A stretch of 57,510 nucleotides of DNA from Chromobacterium vaccinii (lineage in GTDB: Bacteria; Pseudomonadota; Gammaproteobacteria; Burkholderiales; Chromobacteriaceae), in the NCBI RefSeq assembly GCF_000971335.1, contig NZ_JZJL01000034.1, forward strand, positions 1-57,510, in the 5' to 3' direction. Positions 24,876-37,680 of the stretch are shown piece after piece. The notes under the pieces were generated by a model. It searched no databases, was not told the DNA's origin, and saw only the letters and a program-made list of their open reading frames with translations. Made by a program: the position numbers and the translations under genes. Positions within the stretch are counted from its first letter, which is position 1; every line of letters starts with the position of its first letter.

Positions 24876-27110
24876 ATGGCCAATCTGCAGGAAAAGCTGT
24901 TTTGGGAACCCGGCATCTATCAACTGGAAACCTCCGACCCGGTGTTGGCCGGGCCGGACGGCATCGACAATCTGCAAGGCAAGCAGCTTGCCAACCGCAC
25001 CGTCTATCTGAAGGACCAGGTCGAGCAACTAGCGAGCGGCAAACAGCCGGCCGGCAACGCCGCCAAGCTGAGCGCAGCGCGCAAGATCGAGGCGACCGGC
25101 GACGGCAGCTGGAATGTGATGTTCGATGGCAGCCGCGATGTCAGCGGCCAGCTGACGCTGCGCGACAGCGGCGTGACGCCGGGCAGCTACGGCATGGTGA
25201 CCGTGGACGCTAAAGGTCGCGTCGCCGCGGCGCGCCAGATGATCGGAGACGACGTGCCGGCGCACGACTGGGGCAAGATCGCGAGCGGCAAGCCGACCAC
25301 GCTGGCGGGGTATGGCATTGTTGATGGCGTCGGCAAAGATGCCGGTGGCCGGGCATGGGCCAGCGCTTTCCGTAGCAACAAAGGGGCGCCGGGTAACGAT
25401 GACGCTGCCGTTGGTTTTGCGTTTGGAGCTGATGGTGATACAGGTCTGTTTGCCGATGCTGTTGGCAATAATCCAAATACAGGTACCGACAACCTCAGCT
25501 TATATATCGATTCAGCCAAGGCTTTTAATGTTTATAAAAATGGCAGCATCTGGACGCCAGCCTATGGCGCATTGGAAGAGAAATTTGCATCCAAGGTTGA
25601 GCTGAAGACTGCTGTCGACGGCATCGTCGCGGGCGCTCCAGGCGCATTGAATACCCTACAGGAGATAGCGGCTGCTCTTGGCAACGACAGCAACTACGCA
25701 GCGACCATCACTAAGCAGTTGTCCAGCAAGGCTGACAAGTCGACTACCTTGGTGGGCTATGGCATTGCCGATGCTGCTGGCAAGGATCAAGATGGCCGGG
25801 TATGGGGTTCTGCTTTTCGGGCCAAGAAAGGAGATTCGATAGGCTCGGATGCCAGTACTACCGGTTATGCTTTTGAGTCCGATGGGGATACCGGCTTGTT
25901 TGCGATTGGCGGCGCGGGTTCCAATTTAGGAACCCAGGAGTTGCAGTTGAAGATCGATAACCAGGCGTTGTTGAGTGTGACTAAGAATGGTTTGTGGAGT
26001 GGCGTTTACGGTTGGTTGCATGAGAAGTTTGCCGCTAAAGCGACCACGCTGGCGGGATATGGCATCGTAGATGCCGCCAGCGCAAGCGATCTATCCAAAG
26101 TGGCAGCCAAGATCAACAGCCGTCGGATGGTCCGTGTCCGAGCCAGCGGTTATTCCGTGAAGAATGGCACGGCTGGCGTGGAGATCGATGGAGTTGCGGT
26201 CGGGCCGGCGGCGCGAAACTACAATATGGTGCAGCTGGATGTTACCGGCACTGTCAATCGCGCAGCGACCTTTGATCTTGCTGGGAGCAGCGGCCAGGAT
26301 AAGGTGGCGGCAGACTGGCTGAACGCGGCACCCGATGGCGCGACGGTTATCGTGTATACCTTCGACGAACCACAAGGGGGAAGGTTGACCGGGGGATTTC
26401 CGCAAGCCATGTATCGTTGTGGCGCCAGCAGCCAGGTTTTCGCCAGCGATAAATTCCAATATCGCAGCGCTTATATTCTGATCGGCCGGGCCGGCTGTGG
26501 TGAAGGGCAGGGGGTAGAGCGGTATCGCGGAGATGCGCCCGGCAGCACCGATGCGCAGTTGGATGTGGCATTTGAGTTGGTGAGTGGCTTGCCATTGCTA
26601 GGCAGCAGCCAGATCAATGGCAGTGTGATTCCCACGGGACAGATTGCCTACTTCGCTTCGGACAAAGCGCCATCCGGTTGGTTGAAGTGCGATGGCTCCT
26701 ATGTGCCCAAGGCTTCTTATGCCAGTTTGTATGCGGTGATTCAAGACAGGTTTCCCAATCCTGATCCAAAACGACCCAACGCCGATCCCAACAATCTATT
26801 TTGTCTGCCTGAACTGCGGGGGGAATTCATCCGTAGTCTGGATGATGGCCGTGGCGTCGATGCCGGACGGCTGGCTGGCGCGTCGCAAGCTCAAAGCATC
26901 GAGGCGCATGGCCATGGCATCAACACCATCGAGGTATTCAATACTGCAGCCTTCATTATCAATGACAACTCCGGGGATGGCGTTGTCTCGGCAGATAACT
27001 CTGGTCCGGGAATAAGCAATTTGCGCACGGGCCGCTATTTCACTGAGCGAACCGGAGGAGGAGAAACCCGTCCTCGCAACGTTGCTTTGCTTGCTTGTAT
27101 CAAATACTAA
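24876..27110 (+). CDS. Tail fibre protein D with phage tail-collar domain
   Basis: A 744-residue fibre. The first ~150 residues duplicate those of fibre C at a constant DNA offset of 1,911 bp. The shaft has repeated units (TTLAGYGI, TTLVGYGIADA) and two longer repeats containing GDTGLFADAVG and GDTGLFAIGG. The C-terminus is a classic tail-collar domain: GQIAYFASDKAPSGWLKCDG, FCLPELRGEFIRSLDDGRG, EAHGHG, and the ending ETRPRNVALLACIKY. Upstream ATG 24858 is possible, but ATG 24876 has AGGA 5 bases upstream and matches the fibre C start. It is followed by its assembly protein. Confidence 0.9.
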   Translation: MANLQEKLFWEPGIYQLETSDPVLAGPDGIDNLQGKQLANRTVYLKDQVEQLASGKQPAGNAAKLSAARKIEATGDGSWNVMFDGSRDVSGQLTLRDSGVTPGSYGMVTVDAKGRVAAARQMIGDDVPAHDWGKIASGKPTTLAGYGIVDGVGKDAGGRAWASAFRSNKGAPGNDDAAVGFAFGADGDTGLFADAVGNNPNTGTDNLSLYIDSAKAFNVYKNGSIWTPAYGALEEKFASKVELKTAVDGIVAGAPGALNTLQEIAAALGNDSNYAATITKQLSSKADKSTTLVGYGIADAAGKDQDGRVWGSAFRAKKGDSIGSDASTTGYAFESDGDTGLFAIGGAGSNLGTQELQLKIDNQALLSVTKNGLWSGVYGWLHEKFAAKATTLAGYGIVDAASASDLSKVAAKINSRRMVRVRASGYSVKNGTAGVEIDGVAVGPAARNYNMVQLDVTGTVNRAATFDLAGSSGQDKVAADWLNAAPDGATVIVYTFDEPQGGRLTGGFPQAMYRCGASSQVFASDKFQYRSAYILIGRAGCGEGQGVERYRGDAPGSTDAQLDVAFELVSGLPLLGSSQINGSVIPTGQIAYFASDKAPSGWLKCDGSYVPKASYASLYAVIQDRFPNPDPKRPNADPNNLFCLPELRGEFIRSLDDGRGVDAGRLAGASQAQSIEAHGHGINTIEVFNTAAFIINDNSGDGVVSADNSGPGISNLRTGRYFTERTGGGETRPRNVALLACIKY

Positions 27111-27121
27111 GGACTTCTGCG

Positions 27122-27700
27122 ATGGAAACACAGAAAACCGTTTATAGCTACCATCCGCAAACCGGCGAATATCTCGGTTCGAATCAGGCGACCCTATCCC
27201 CCATGGATCCGAAGGAATTCTGGCTGGTGCCGGCTTTTGCCACAGAACAGGAGCCTCCGCAGCCGGGCGAGCGCCAGATTGCCGTGTACGATAACCAAAC
27301 CTGGATGCTGCATGCAGATTGGCGGGAGGTGCCGTTGTGGAGCAAGGCGGATGCCCGGCAAATATCCGCGATTATCGGAGATACCCCGGATAGTTTGAAT
27401 GCCACTGAATTGCAGCCGCCGCCCTTTGCCGCTTGGAGAGGCGATGCCTGGGGGGTGGATAGCGCGGCGCAGTCGGCAGCACAAGCTGTCGCTGCCCGGC
27501 GGCAAGTCCAGGAGAGGCTGACCGCCGCCTATCAGAATCGCCGTCCTTTGGAGGATGCCGCCGAATTGGGCATGGCCTCGTCGTTCGAACTGAGCAGACT
27601 GGAGGACTGGAAGCGTTATTGCGTGCAATTGTCGCGCGTCGAGCTATTGCCTATGTGGCCGAAGCTAGAGGAGGAGGATTGGCCGAGGCAACCAATTTGA
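27122..27700 (+). CDS. Tail fibre assembly protein (Caudo_TAP-like)
   Basis: A 192-residue chaperone of the type found after T4 gp37/lambda Stf-like fibres. The N-terminus KTVYSYHPQTGEYLGSNQAT and the block QPGERQIAVYDNQTWML fit the family, as does the C-terminal region with LEDWKRYCVQLSRVE. AAGGAC lies 9 bases before ATG 27122. It is the last gene of the tail locus; a terminator follows 18 bp later, then chromosomal genes on the opposite strand. Confidence 0.85.
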   Translation: METQKTVYSYHPQTGEYLGSNQATLSPMDPKEFWLVPAFATEQEPPQPGERQIAVYDNQTWMLHADWREVPLWSKADARQISAIIGDTPDSLNATELQPPPFAAWRGDAWGVDSAAQSAAQAVAARRQVQERLTAAYQNRRPLEDAAELGMASSFELSRLEDWKRYCVQLSRVELLPMWPKLEEEDWPRQPI

Positions 27701-27717
27701 ACTGGTTTGCTGATGAA

Positions 27718-27746
27718 AAAGCCCGTCTTGAAGTAAGACGGGCTTT
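27718..27746. terminator. Bidirectional terminator between tail locus and efflux operon
   Basis: GCCCGTCTT (27721-27729) and AAGACGGGC (27735-27743) form a 9-bp perfect stem with a 5-base loop, flanked by AAAAA on the left and TTT on the right, so it can act for both the plus-strand tail genes and the minus-strand outer-membrane channel gene. Confidence 0.88.
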
Positions 27747-27769
27747 ATATCAGATGAAGGTTTCAGCTG

Positions 27770-29173
27770 TTATTGCCGCTTCTCCCCCTCCCATCCCCCG
27801 CCCAGCGCCTTGTAGACGCCGATGGTGGAGTTGAGCTTGTCCAGCTTGGCGTTGACCAGATTCAGCTCGGCCTGGAAGCTGTTGCGCTGCGCGTCCAGCA
27901 CGTCCAGGTAACTGGCGTAGCCGTTGTCGTAGCGCAGGCCGGCCAGCTTCAGCGTGCGGTTCAGCGCCGTCGCCTGGGTGGTTTGCGCCTGCAGGATGTC
28001 GCGGGAGGCGCTGTTGGCGGCCAGCGAATCCAGCGCGTCCTTGAACGCCGACTGCACCGTCTTCTGGTACTGCGCCAGCGCCTGCTTCTGGCCGGCCGTC
28101 GCGGCGTCCACGTTATAGCCGGTGGCGCCGAAGTTGAAGATAGGCGCGGCCAGGTTGCCGGCGAAGCTCCAGGTGCGGGTGGGGCCGGTGAACAGGCTGT
28201 CCAGCGACAGGCTCTGCGAGCCCAGCGCGCCGGTCAGGTTGATGCTGGGGAAGTAGGCGGCCTTGGCCACGCCGATGCGGGCGTTGGCGGCGATCAGCTG
28301 CTGCTCGCTGGAGGCGACGTCGGGCCGGCGCTCCAGCAGGCTGGACGGCAGGTCGGCCGGCACGTCGGGCGGGCTGGCCATGCTGTTGATGTCCTTGCCG
28401 CGGACCAGGCTGTTGTCGACCAGCTGTTTGGGGCTGTGGCCCAGCAGCACGCCGAGCGCGGTTTCGGTCTGTTCCAGCGAACGGGCGAACTGCGGCACGG
28501 AGGCGCGGGCCGACGCGGCTTCCACCTCGGCCTGGCGCTGGTCCAGTTCGGAGATCAGGCCGCCGTGAAAGCGCTTGGTCTGCAGTTTCAGCGATTCCTC
28601 GCGGCTTTGCAGCGTGCGCTTGGCGATGTCCAGCTGGGCGTCCAGCGCCCGCATCTGGAAGTAGGTTTGCGCCACCTGGGCCGCCAGCGACAGCTGGGCG
28701 GCGTCGCGGTCATAGCGGCTGGCCTGGTAACTGGCGCGCGCCGCCTCGTTGCCGCGGCGCAGCTTGCCCCACAGGTCCAATTCCCATGAGGCGGTCAGGT
28801 TGGCGGCGCGGACGTCGTTGACCAGCGGCGCGCCCGGGGTGGCGAGTTGCTGCGAGGTGCGGCCGCTCTGGTAGCCGGCGTTGGCGTTAAGCTGAGGCAG
28901 CAGCGCCGCGCGGGCGATGCCGGCCTGCGCCGCGGCCTGATCGACGCGGGCGGCGGCGGCCTGCAGGTCGAGGTTGCTCTTGACGGCTTCCTCGATCAGC
29001 TGGTTCAGCACCGGGTCGTCGAAGCGTTTCCACCAGTCGGCGCCGACTGCCGGCGCCTGGGCGCCGGCCTGGGCCTCCGGCAGCTCGACCTTGGGCCGGC
29101 TGTAGTCGGGGCCCACCGCGCAGGCGGATACGGCCAGCGCCAGCAAGGTGGGGATCAGGGCCCGCTTAAGCAT
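27770..29173 (-). CDS. Outer-membrane efflux channel (OprM/NodT family lipoprotein)
   Basis: A 467-residue TolC-like channel that completes the RND pump by opening a path through the outer membrane. The N-terminus is a lipoprotein signal with lipobox [12 protein letters not shown], then the family start [14 protein letters not shown]. Two homologous halves are visible through repeated patterns ([20 protein letters not shown]; later [20 protein letters not shown]). The start overlaps the pump gene stop by 8 nt. Chromobacterium has described pumps of this layout (for example CdeAB-OprM); which one this is cannot be decided here. Confidence 0.93.
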   Translation of the reverse strand: MLKRALIPTLLALAVSACAVGPDYSRPKVELPEAQAGAQAPAVGADWWKRFDDPVLNQLIEEAVKSNLDLQAAAARVDQAAAQAGIARAALLPQLNANAGYQSGRTSQQLATPGAPLVNDVRAANLTASWELDLWGKLRRGNEAARASYQASRYDRDAAQLSLAAQVAQTYFQMRALDAQLDIAKRTLQSREESLKLQTKRFHGGLISELDQRQAEVEAASARASVPQFARSLEQTETALGVLLGHSPKQLVDNSLVRGKDINSMASPPDVPADLPSSLLERRPDVASSEQQLIAANARIGVAKAAYFPSINLTGALGSQSLSLDSLFTGPTRTWSFAGNLAAPIFNFGATGYNVDAATAGQKQALAQYQKTVQSAFKDALDSLAANSASRDILQAQTTQATALNRTLKLAGLRYDNGYASYLDVLDAQRNSFQAELNLVNAKLDKLNSTIGVYKALGGGWEGEKRQ

Positions 29174-32100
29174 CTGCGTTTCCTCCGGCCTCGGCGTTTT
29201 GCTGAGGCTTGTTCTGTTTGCTGAGCTTCATGATCAGGATGAAGAACAGCGGAATGAAGAAGGTGGCGATGAAGGTGGCGGCCAGCATGCCGCCGATCAC
29301 GCCGGTGCCGATCGAGTGGCGGCTGGCGGAGCCGGCGCCGCTGGAAATGGCCAGCGGCACGCAACCCAGCACGAAGGCCAGCGAGGTCATCACGATCGGG
29401 CGGAAGCGCAGACGGGCGGCTTGCATCGCTGCGTCCACCGCTTCCATGCCTTCCTCCATCTGCTGCACCGCGAACTCGACGATCAGGATCGCGTTCTTGG
29501 CCGACAGGCCGATCAGCGTCACCAGCGCCACCTGGAAGTACACGTCGTTGGCCAGGCCGCGCAGCCAGTTGGCCATCAGCGCGCCGAACACGGCGAAGGG
29601 CACCGCCATCAGCACCGAGATCGGCAGGCTCCAGCGTTCGTACTGCGCCGCCAGGATCAGGAACACCATGATCATGCCGAAGCCGAACACCAGAACGGAC
29701 GATCCGCTGGTCGATTTTTCCTGGAAGGCGGAGCCGGTCCAGGCCAGGCTATAGCCCTCGGGCAGCGTTTCCTTGGCTACTTCCTCCAGCGCGGTCAGCG
29801 CCTGGCCGGAGCTGTAGCCCGGCGCCGGGCCGCCCACCAGCTTGGCCGCGGGGAACACGTTGAAGCGTTCCAGCGTTTCCGGGCCGGTGGTTTGCTGGAT
29901 GTTCACCAGCGCGGTCAGCGGGATCATCTGGCCGGTCTGCGAGCGCACGTAGACGTTGCGCAGATCATCCACCTTGGTGCGGAACGGCGCTTCGGACTGC
30001 AGCTGCACGCGGAAGGTGCGGCCGAACTTGTTGAAGTCGTTCACGTACAGCGCGCCGAAGGTGCTCTGCATGGTGTCGAATACGCTGTTGATCGGCACGC
30101 CCAGCGCCTTGGCCTTGTCGCGGTCCAGTTGCACGAAGACCTGCGGCACGCTGGCGGAGAAGGTGGTTTGCACGCCCTTCAGCTCCGGCCGTTTGGCGGC
30201 GGCGGCCACCATTTTCTTGGTGATGTCGCCCAGCTCGGCCGGGGTGCGGCCGGCGCGGTCCTGCACATAGGCTTCGAAACCGCCGGTGTTGGACATGCCG
30301 GAGATCGGCGGCGGGTTGAAGGCCAGCACGATGCCGTCGCTGATGCCCATCGCGCCTTTGCCGAATACATCCTTCACCACCGCCATCGACGACAGCTCGG
30401 GCGACTTGCGCTCATCCCAGGGCTTGAGCACGATGAAGGACACGCCGGCGTTGGTCTTGTTGCCGCCGGACAGGATGTCGAAGCCGGCGAAGGTCATCCG
30501 GTCCTGCACCGCGGGGTTCTTGGCCATCATGGCGTCCAGCTTGTCCATGGTGGCGGCGGTGCGGGTCAGCGACGCGCCGTCGGGCAGGAAGGCCGCGGCC
30601 AGGATGTAGCCTTGGTCCTCGTCCGGCGCCAGGCTGGACGGGATGACGCGGAACAGGCCGGCGGAGGCGGCGATCAGGCCGCCGAACAGCAGCACCGCCA
30701 GCAGCGCGCGCTTGTTGATGAAGGCCACGCCGCTGGCGTAGCGCTCGGTCAGGCGGTCGAACCAGTTGTTGAACCAGGTGAAGAAGCGGTTCGGGTGCTG
30801 GTGTTCGGCCTTCAGGATCAGCGCGCACAGCGCCGGGGTCAGCGTCAGCGCCACGATGCCGGAAATCACCACCGACACGGCGATGGTCATCGCGAACTGC
30901 TTGTACATCTGGCCGGCGATGCCGCCCAGGAAAGCCACTGGGATGAATACCGAGCACAGCACCAGCACGATGGCCACCAGCGCGCCGGACACTTCCTTCA
31001 TCGCCTTCAGGCTGGCTTCGCGCGGCGACAGCCCTTCCTGCGTCATCAGGCGCTCGACGTTCTCCAGCACCACGATGGCGTCGTCCACCACGATGCCGAT
31101 GGCCAGCACCAGGCCGAACAGCGTCAGCGTGTTGATGGTGAAGCCGAAGGCGTACATGCCGGCGAAGGCGCCGACGATGGACACCGGCACCGCCAGGCAG
31201 GGGATCAGCGTGGCGCGCCAGTTCTGCAGGAACAGGAACACCACCAGGAACACCAGCACCATGGCTTCGCCCAGCGTCTTGTACACCTCCTCGATCGATA
31301 CTTCGACGAACTTGGTGGTGTCGTACGGGATGCCGTAGGACAGGCCGGTCGGGAAGCTCTTGGACAGGCGCAGCATCTCGGTTTCCACCGCCTGCGCGGT
31401 GGCCAGCTGGTTGGCGCCCGGCGCCAGGAAGATGCCGATCGGGATGGTGGCCTTGCCGTTGTGCTTGCCGTGGAAGTCGTAGGACAGCGCGCCCAGCTCG
31501 ACGCGGGCCACGTCCTTCAGCTTCACCGCGGAGCCGTCGGGATTGGCGCGCACGATGATGTTCTCGAACTCCTCAGGCTCCGACAGGCGGCCCTTGGTGG
31601 TCACGGTGTAGGTGAAGTCCAGCTTCTGCGGCGTCGGCTCGGCGCCCAGCTTGCCCGCTGCGAACTGCGAGTTCTGCTCGCGGATGGCGGCGGCCACGTC
31701 GCTGGGGGTCAGCTTCAGCTGCGCCAGCTTGTCCGGCTTCAGCCAGATCCGCATCGAGTAGTCCTGGCCGGCGAAGTTCACCACGTCGCCCACGCCCTGC
31801 ACCCGCTTCAGCTCGTCCACCACGTTCAAGAGCGCGTAGTTGCTGATGAACAGCGTGTCGTGGCTGTTGTCGGGCGAGAACAGCGACACCACCTGCAAGA
31901 TGGTGGCGGACTTCTTGCGCACGTTGACGCCCTGGCGCCGCACTTCTTCCGGCAGCTGCGACAGCACCGATTGCACGCGGTTGTTGACGTTGATGGTGGC
32001 CTGGTCGGCGTTGGTGCCGATCTTGAACGACACGGTCAGCGACAGCGTGCCGTTGCTGGCGCTGTTGGACTGCACGTACAGCATGTCGTCCACGCCGTTG

Positions 32101-32309
32101 ATCGCCTGTTCCAGCGGCGCGGCCACGGTGTTGGCGATCACTTCGGCGGAAGCGCCCGGATAGCTGGCGGTGACGTTCACCACCGGCGGCACGATTTCAG
32201 GGTACTGCTGGATAGGCAGCGCCTTGATGGCGGCCAGGCCCGCCAGCATGATCACGATGGAGATCACGCTGGCGAAGATCGGCCGCCGGATGAAGAAAGC
32301 GGAAAACAT
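29166..32309 (-). CDS. RND efflux pump, inner-membrane transporter (HAE1, AcrB/MexB type)
   Basis: A 1047-residue proton-driven drug transporter. It opens with the family signature [20 protein letters not shown] and has two large periplasmic loops. The TM4 proton-relay segment [18 protein letters not shown] carries the two adjacent Asp residues, and TM10-type [14 protein letters not shown] carries the Lys. The C-terminus ends after the last TM with a polar tail. Length matches AcrB. It is co-transcribed downstream of the adaptor (19-bp gap). Expected substrates are multiple drugs; specificity cannot be read from the sequence. Confidence 0.96.
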   Translation of the reverse strand: MFSAFFIRRPIFASVISIVIMLAGLAAIKALPIQQYPEIVPPVVNVTASYPGASAEVIANTVAAPLEQAINGVDDMLYVQSNSASNGTLSLTVSFKIGTNADQATINVNNRVQSVLSQLPEEVRRQGVNVRKKSATILQVVSLFSPDNSHDTLFISNYALLNVVDELKRVQGVGDVVNFAGQDYSMRIWLKPDKLAQLKLTPSDVAAAIREQNSQFAAGKLGAEPTPQKLDFTYTVTTKGRLSEPEEFENIIVRANPDGSAVKLKDVARVELGALSYDFHGKHNGKATIPIGIFLAPGANQLATAQAVETEMLRLSKSFPTGLSYGIPYDTTKFVEVSIEEVYKTLGEAMVLVFLVVFLFLQNWRATLIPCLAVPVSIVGAFAGMYAFGFTINTLTLFGLVLAIGIVVDDAIVVLENVERLMTQEGLSPREASLKAMKEVSGALVAIVLVLCSVFIPVAFLGGIAGQMYKQFAMTIAVSVVISGIVALTLTPALCALILKAEHQHPNRFFTWFNNWFDRLTERYASGVAFINKRALLAVLLFGGLIAASAGLFRVIPSSLAPDEDQGYILAAAFLPDGASLTRTAATMDKLDAMMAKNPAVQDRMTFAGFDILSGGNKTNAGVSFIVLKPWDERKSPELSSMAVVKDVFGKGAMGISDGIVLAFNPPPISGMSNTGGFEAYVQDRAGRTPAELGDITKKMVAAAAKRPELKGVQTTFSASVPQVFVQLDRDKAKALGVPINSVFDTMQSTFGALYVNDFNKFGRTFRVQLQSEAPFRTKVDDLRNVYVRSQTGQMIPLTALVNIQQTTGPETLERFNVFPAAKLVGGPAPGYSSGQALTALEEVAKETLPEGYSLAWTGSAFQEKSTSGSSVLVFGFGMIMVFLILAAQYERWSLPISVLMAVPFAVFGALMANWLRGLANDVYFQVALVTLIGLSAKNAILIVEFAVQQMEEGMEAVDAAMQAARLRFRPIVMTSLAFVLGCVPLAISSGAGSASRHSIGTGVIGGMLAATFIATFFIPLFFILIMKLSKQNKPQQNAEAGGNADA

Positions 32310-32328
32310 GTATCAGGTTCCCCCTGGT

Positions 32329-33516
32329 TTACTGCTTGGCCGCGGCGGCCGGCGCGCTGGCGTCGGCCTGGAACGGGTGAGGCTTGACCTCGGCGCCCGG
32401 ACGCAGCTTGATGATGTTGTCGACGACGACCTGGTCGCCGGCCTTCAGGCCCTGCTCGACCAGCACGTCCATGCCCACTTCCTGCGAGGTGACGATGGGA
32501 CGCGGCGCGGCCTTGCCTTCGGCGGTGACCACCCAAACCATCTTGCCCTGCTGCGTGGTCAGCACCGCGCGCTGGGGCACGGTGATGGCCGCGGTGCGCA
32601 CCGCGCCGTTCAGCTGCACGCGGACGAACTGGCCGGGCAGGATGCCGCCTTGCGGATTGGCGAAGGTGGCGCGCGAGCGGATGGTGCCGGTGGTGGTGTC
32701 CACCAGGCTGTCGGTGAAGTTCAGATGGCCGGACTTGCCGTACATGCTGCCGTCGGGCAGCTTGAGCTGGACTTCGAAACCGCCGCCGTTGGCCAGCTTC
32801 AGCTTGCCGGCGTGCTGCATCTTGCGCAGGTTCAGCATGTCGCCGTCGGACATGCTGAAGTTGACGTAGATCGGGTCCAGCTGCGAGATCTTGGTCAGCA
32901 GGCTGGCGTCGGCGCTGGTCGCCACCAGGCTGCCCTCGGAGCGGGCTTCCTGGCTGGTGATGCCGGAGATCGGCGCGGTGACGCGGGTGTAGCCCAGATT
33001 GATCTGCGCCTGTTCCACCTGCGCCTGCGCGGCGGCGGTGGAGGCCTTGGCGGCGTTGTAGGCGGCCACGGCGTCGTCGCGGTCCTTCTGGCTGACCGCG
33101 TTCTCCTTGAACAGCGGCATGATGCGCTCGTAGTCCTGCTTGGTGCGGGCCAGCTGCGCCTGCTGCACCTGCAGGTTCGCCTTGGCCTGGTCCAGCGCCG
33201 CCCTGAACGGCTCGGGGTCGATCTGGAACAGCAGGTCGCCGGCCTTCACCGGCTTGCCTTCGGCGTAGGCGCGCTTCTGCAGGATGCCGCCGACGCGGGC
33301 GCGCACTTCCACTTCGCGCGAGCCGGCCGCCTGGCCGACGAATTCGTACGACACCGGCACGTCGGCCGGCTGCGCCTTGATCACGGCTACCGGCACCGGC
33401 GGCATCGCGCCGCCGGCTTGGGCGTCGGGTTTCTGGCCGCAGGCCGCCAGGCTGGCGGCCACTACGCCCAGCATCAGCCCGCGCGCGGCGCGCGGGAAAA
33501 CTGCACTTGCTTGCAT
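32329..33516 (-). CDS. RND efflux pump periplasmic adaptor (AcrA/MexA type lipoprotein)
   Basis: A 395-residue membrane fusion protein, first gene of the operon. The signal peptide ends in lipobox ASLAACGQ. The lipoyl/hairpin/beta-barrel layout is visible: VEVRARVGGILQKRAYAEGK, PVKAGDLLFQIDPEPFRAAL, then a long helical hairpin (ARTKQDYERIMPLFKENAVS) and YTRVTAPISGI. It bridges pump and outer-membrane channel. The promoter region to its right contains a perfect operator-like palindrome shared with tetR. Confidence 0.95.
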   Translation of the reverse strand: MQASAVFPRAARGLMLGVVAASLAACGQKPDAQAGGAMPPVPVAVIKAQPADVPVSYEFVGQAAGSREVEVRARVGGILQKRAYAEGKPVKAGDLLFQIDPEPFRAALDQAKANLQVQQAQLARTKQDYERIMPLFKENAVSQKDRDDAVAAYNAAKASTAAAQAQVEQAQINLGYTRVTAPISGITSQEARSEGSLVATSADASLLTKISQLDPIYVNFSMSDGDMLNLRKMQHAGKLKLANGGGFEVQLKLPDGSMYGKSGHLNFTDSLVDTTTGTIRSRATFANPQGGILPGQFVRVQLNGAVRTAAITVPQRAVLTTQQGKMVWVVTAEGKAAPRPIVTSQEVGMDVLVEQGLKAGDQVVVDNIIKLRPGAEVKPHPFQADASAPAAAAKQ

Positions 33517-33612
33517 GGTTTCGAGTCCTCGAAAGCAGAATCCGGAAAGGTAATGGAGAATTACTTTGTTATTGGGGGAATGGTCTGAGGTGTCATATCC
33601 CCGAGTCTGCGC

Positions 33613-33644
33613 ATTTTACATACATACGCGTCTGTATGTAAAAT
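33613..33644. promoter_or_regulatory. AcrR/TtgR-type operator palindrome
   Basis: ATTTTACATACA (33613-33624), 8-base spacer, TGTATGTAAAAT (33633-33644): 12-bp arms with no mismatch. The core TACATACA...TGTATGTA closely resembles the known AcrR operator of enterobacteria. It lies 97 bp upstream of the adaptor start and 92 bp before tetR, in the 219-bp divergent gap, ideally placed for repression of both. The rest of the gap is AT-rich with no gene. Confidence 0.85.
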
Positions 33645-33735
33645 GAAGAAATGTCGAGTCATGTAACAGCTTTGCGATATCGGCTAGGGATAGGCGTTAA
33701 AATTCATTAATTAGTACTAGCGTAAAGAATCAGGA

Positions 33736-34383
33736 ATGGCACGGAAAACACGTGAGGAAGCGGAACAGACCCGCCAGCTGCTGCTGGACGCCGCCGAACA
33801 GCTGTTCAGCGAGCAGGGCGTGTCGCGCACCACGCTGGCGGAAATCGCCACCGCCGCCGGCTTGACCCGGGGCGCGGTGTACTGGCACTTCCAGAACAAA
33901 TTGGATCTGTACCGAGCGATGCTGGACCGGGTGTCGCCGTCGTTCGACGACATGCGCGAGCAATTGTTGCTTGTCGCCAACACCGATCCGGCCCAGGCGC
34001 TGTGGCAGCACAGCCACCGTCTGCTGGCGCTGATCGAGCATAATCCGCAGGTGAGGCGCATCCTGCTGATCCTGTTCATGCGCAGCGAGCACGTCGGCGA
34101 ACTGGCGCCGATCCACGAGGAATGCGTCGCCCACATGCACGAGGCGCGCGGGATGCTGAGCCAGGTGGTGCGGGCCGCCAAGGAGCGGGGACAGACCTAC
34201 GATTGCGTCGATCCGGACGAAGTGGCGGTGGCGCTGCAGTCGCTGCACGACGGCCTGATGAACCGGCTGCTGGTGGAGACGCCGTGTCCGGACGCCACCC
34301 TGGCCGCCAGCCGGCTGTTGCAGTATTTGTACCGCGGCATTTTCCTGCCGCCGGTGATGGAACAACTTACCACTTGCGGCTGA
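33736..34383 (+). CDS. TetR-family repressor of the efflux operon (AcrR-like)
   Basis: A 215-residue regulator. The HTH near residues 28-50 reads TLAEIATAAGLTRGAVYWHF, typical of AcrR/TtgR. The C-terminal ligand domain resembles the TetR_C_2 (AcrR) type, with LLALIEHNPQVRRILLIL. It is divergent from the RND operon with the palindrome between them, so autoregulation plus pump repression is the likely mode. The family releases DNA when drugs bind. In Chromobacterium the comparable regulator CdeR is known; orthology is plausible but unproven. Confidence 0.92.
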   Translation: MARKTREEAEQTRQLLLDAAEQLFSEQGVSRTTLAEIATAAGLTRGAVYWHFQNKLDLYRAMLDRVSPSFDDMREQLLLVANTDPAQALWQHSHRLLALIEHNPQVRRILLILFMRSEHVGELAPIHEECVAHMHEARGMLSQVVRAAKERGQTYDCVDPDEVAVALQSLHDGLMNRLLVETPCPDATLAASRLLQYLYRGIFLPPVMEQLTTCG

Positions 34384-34391
34384 GCCGGCGC

Positions 34392-34397
34392 TATAAT
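34392..34397 (+). promoter_or_regulatory. Candidate -10 element for the ABC-ibaG-murA operon
   Basis: TATAAT lies 62 bp before the ABC ATPase start, just after the tetR stop. The best upstream hexamer, TTACCA at 34367-34372, has a 19-bp spacer, so the -35 is weak and lies inside the end of tetR. Confidence 0.4.
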
Positions 34398-34458
34398 TGC
34401 GCTTTTTTCTCAAGCCACTAGCGCGCGTTCATCCGGACGGCATCGCCTTGGTGGCCCC

Positions 34459-35366
<908 letters not shown>

Positions 35367-35370
<4 letters not shown>

Positions 35371-36122
35371 CCGGCTTCTTCACCCTGTTCAAGAAGGAAC
35401 TGGTGCGCTTCTGGAAAGTGGCGTTCCAGACCGTGGCGGCGCCGGTGCTGACCGCGCTGATGTACCAGCTGATCTTCGCCCACGTGCTGTCCAAGCATGT
35501 CGAGGCCTATCCCGGCGTCGACTACACCGCCTTCCTGATCCCGGGCCTGGCGATGATGTCGATGGCGCAGAACGCCTTCGCCAACAGCTCGTCCAGCCTG
35601 ATCCAGTCCAAGATCACCGGCAACATCGTGTTCCTGCTGCTGCCGCCGCTGACCGCGGCCGAGTTCTTCTTCGCCTATCTGCTGGCCTCGATCGTGCGCG
35701 GCCTGGCGGTGGGCGCCGGCGTGCTCGCCGTCACCGCCTGGTTCGGCCTGCCGTTGCCGGCCCAGCCGCTGTGGGCGCTGGTCTTCGCGGTGCTCGGCTG
35801 CGGCGTGCTGGGCGCGCTGGGCGTGATCGCCGGCATCTGGGCGGAAAAATTCGACCAGTTGGCCGCCTTCCAGAACTTTTTGATCATGCCGCTGACTTTC
35901 CTGTCAGGCGTGTTCTATTCCATCCACAGCCTGCCGCCGTTCTGGTACGCCGTGTCGCACGCCAACCCGGTGTTCTACATGATCGACGGCTTCCGCTACG
36001 GTTTCTTCGGCCAGGCCGACGTCAACCCCTGGCTGTCGGCCGGCGTGGCGGCCGGCAGCTTCGCGCTGCTGTGCGCGCTGGCGCTGGGCATGATCCGCTC
36101 CGGCTACAAGCTGCGCCACTGA
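35367..36122 (+). CDS. ABC-2 type exporter, permease
   Basis: A 251-residue integral membrane protein with six likely TM segments (for example VLTALMYQLIFAHVL, FFFAYLLASIVRGLAVGAGV). It contains the family motif FLSGVFYSIHSLPPFWYAVS and NPVFYMIDGFRYGFFG typical of NodJ/YadH-type permeases. GGAGG lies 6 bases before ATG 35367, which overlaps the ATPase stop. It acts with the upstream ATPase in the inner membrane. Confidence 0.93.
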
Positions 36123-36149
36123 ACCCTATTCGCCATTCGGACAATCAAG

Positions 36150-37659
<1,510 letters not shown>

Positions 37660-37680
37660 GCGCAGAGCCGTCGATGACGG

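Noticed and set aside
2-27700. Type VI secretion system or extracellular contractile injection system
   Set aside because: gpW/J/I/V homologues exist in those systems, but no ClpV/AAA ATPase, TssB/C, TssJLM or effector-type genes are seen, and the U-X-D genes and collar fibres are phage-like.
22965-27700. Invertase-driven fibre switching (Gin/Cin/Pin type)
   Set aside because: The shared fibre sequences are direct, not inverted, repeats, and no serine recombinase gene or enhancer is present in the window.
29148-32387. 1079-codon open frame on the plus strand
   Set aside because: It is antisense to the full-length RND transporter gene, has His/Gln/Gly-rich low-complexity translation and no RBS; an artefact of high-GC codon bias.
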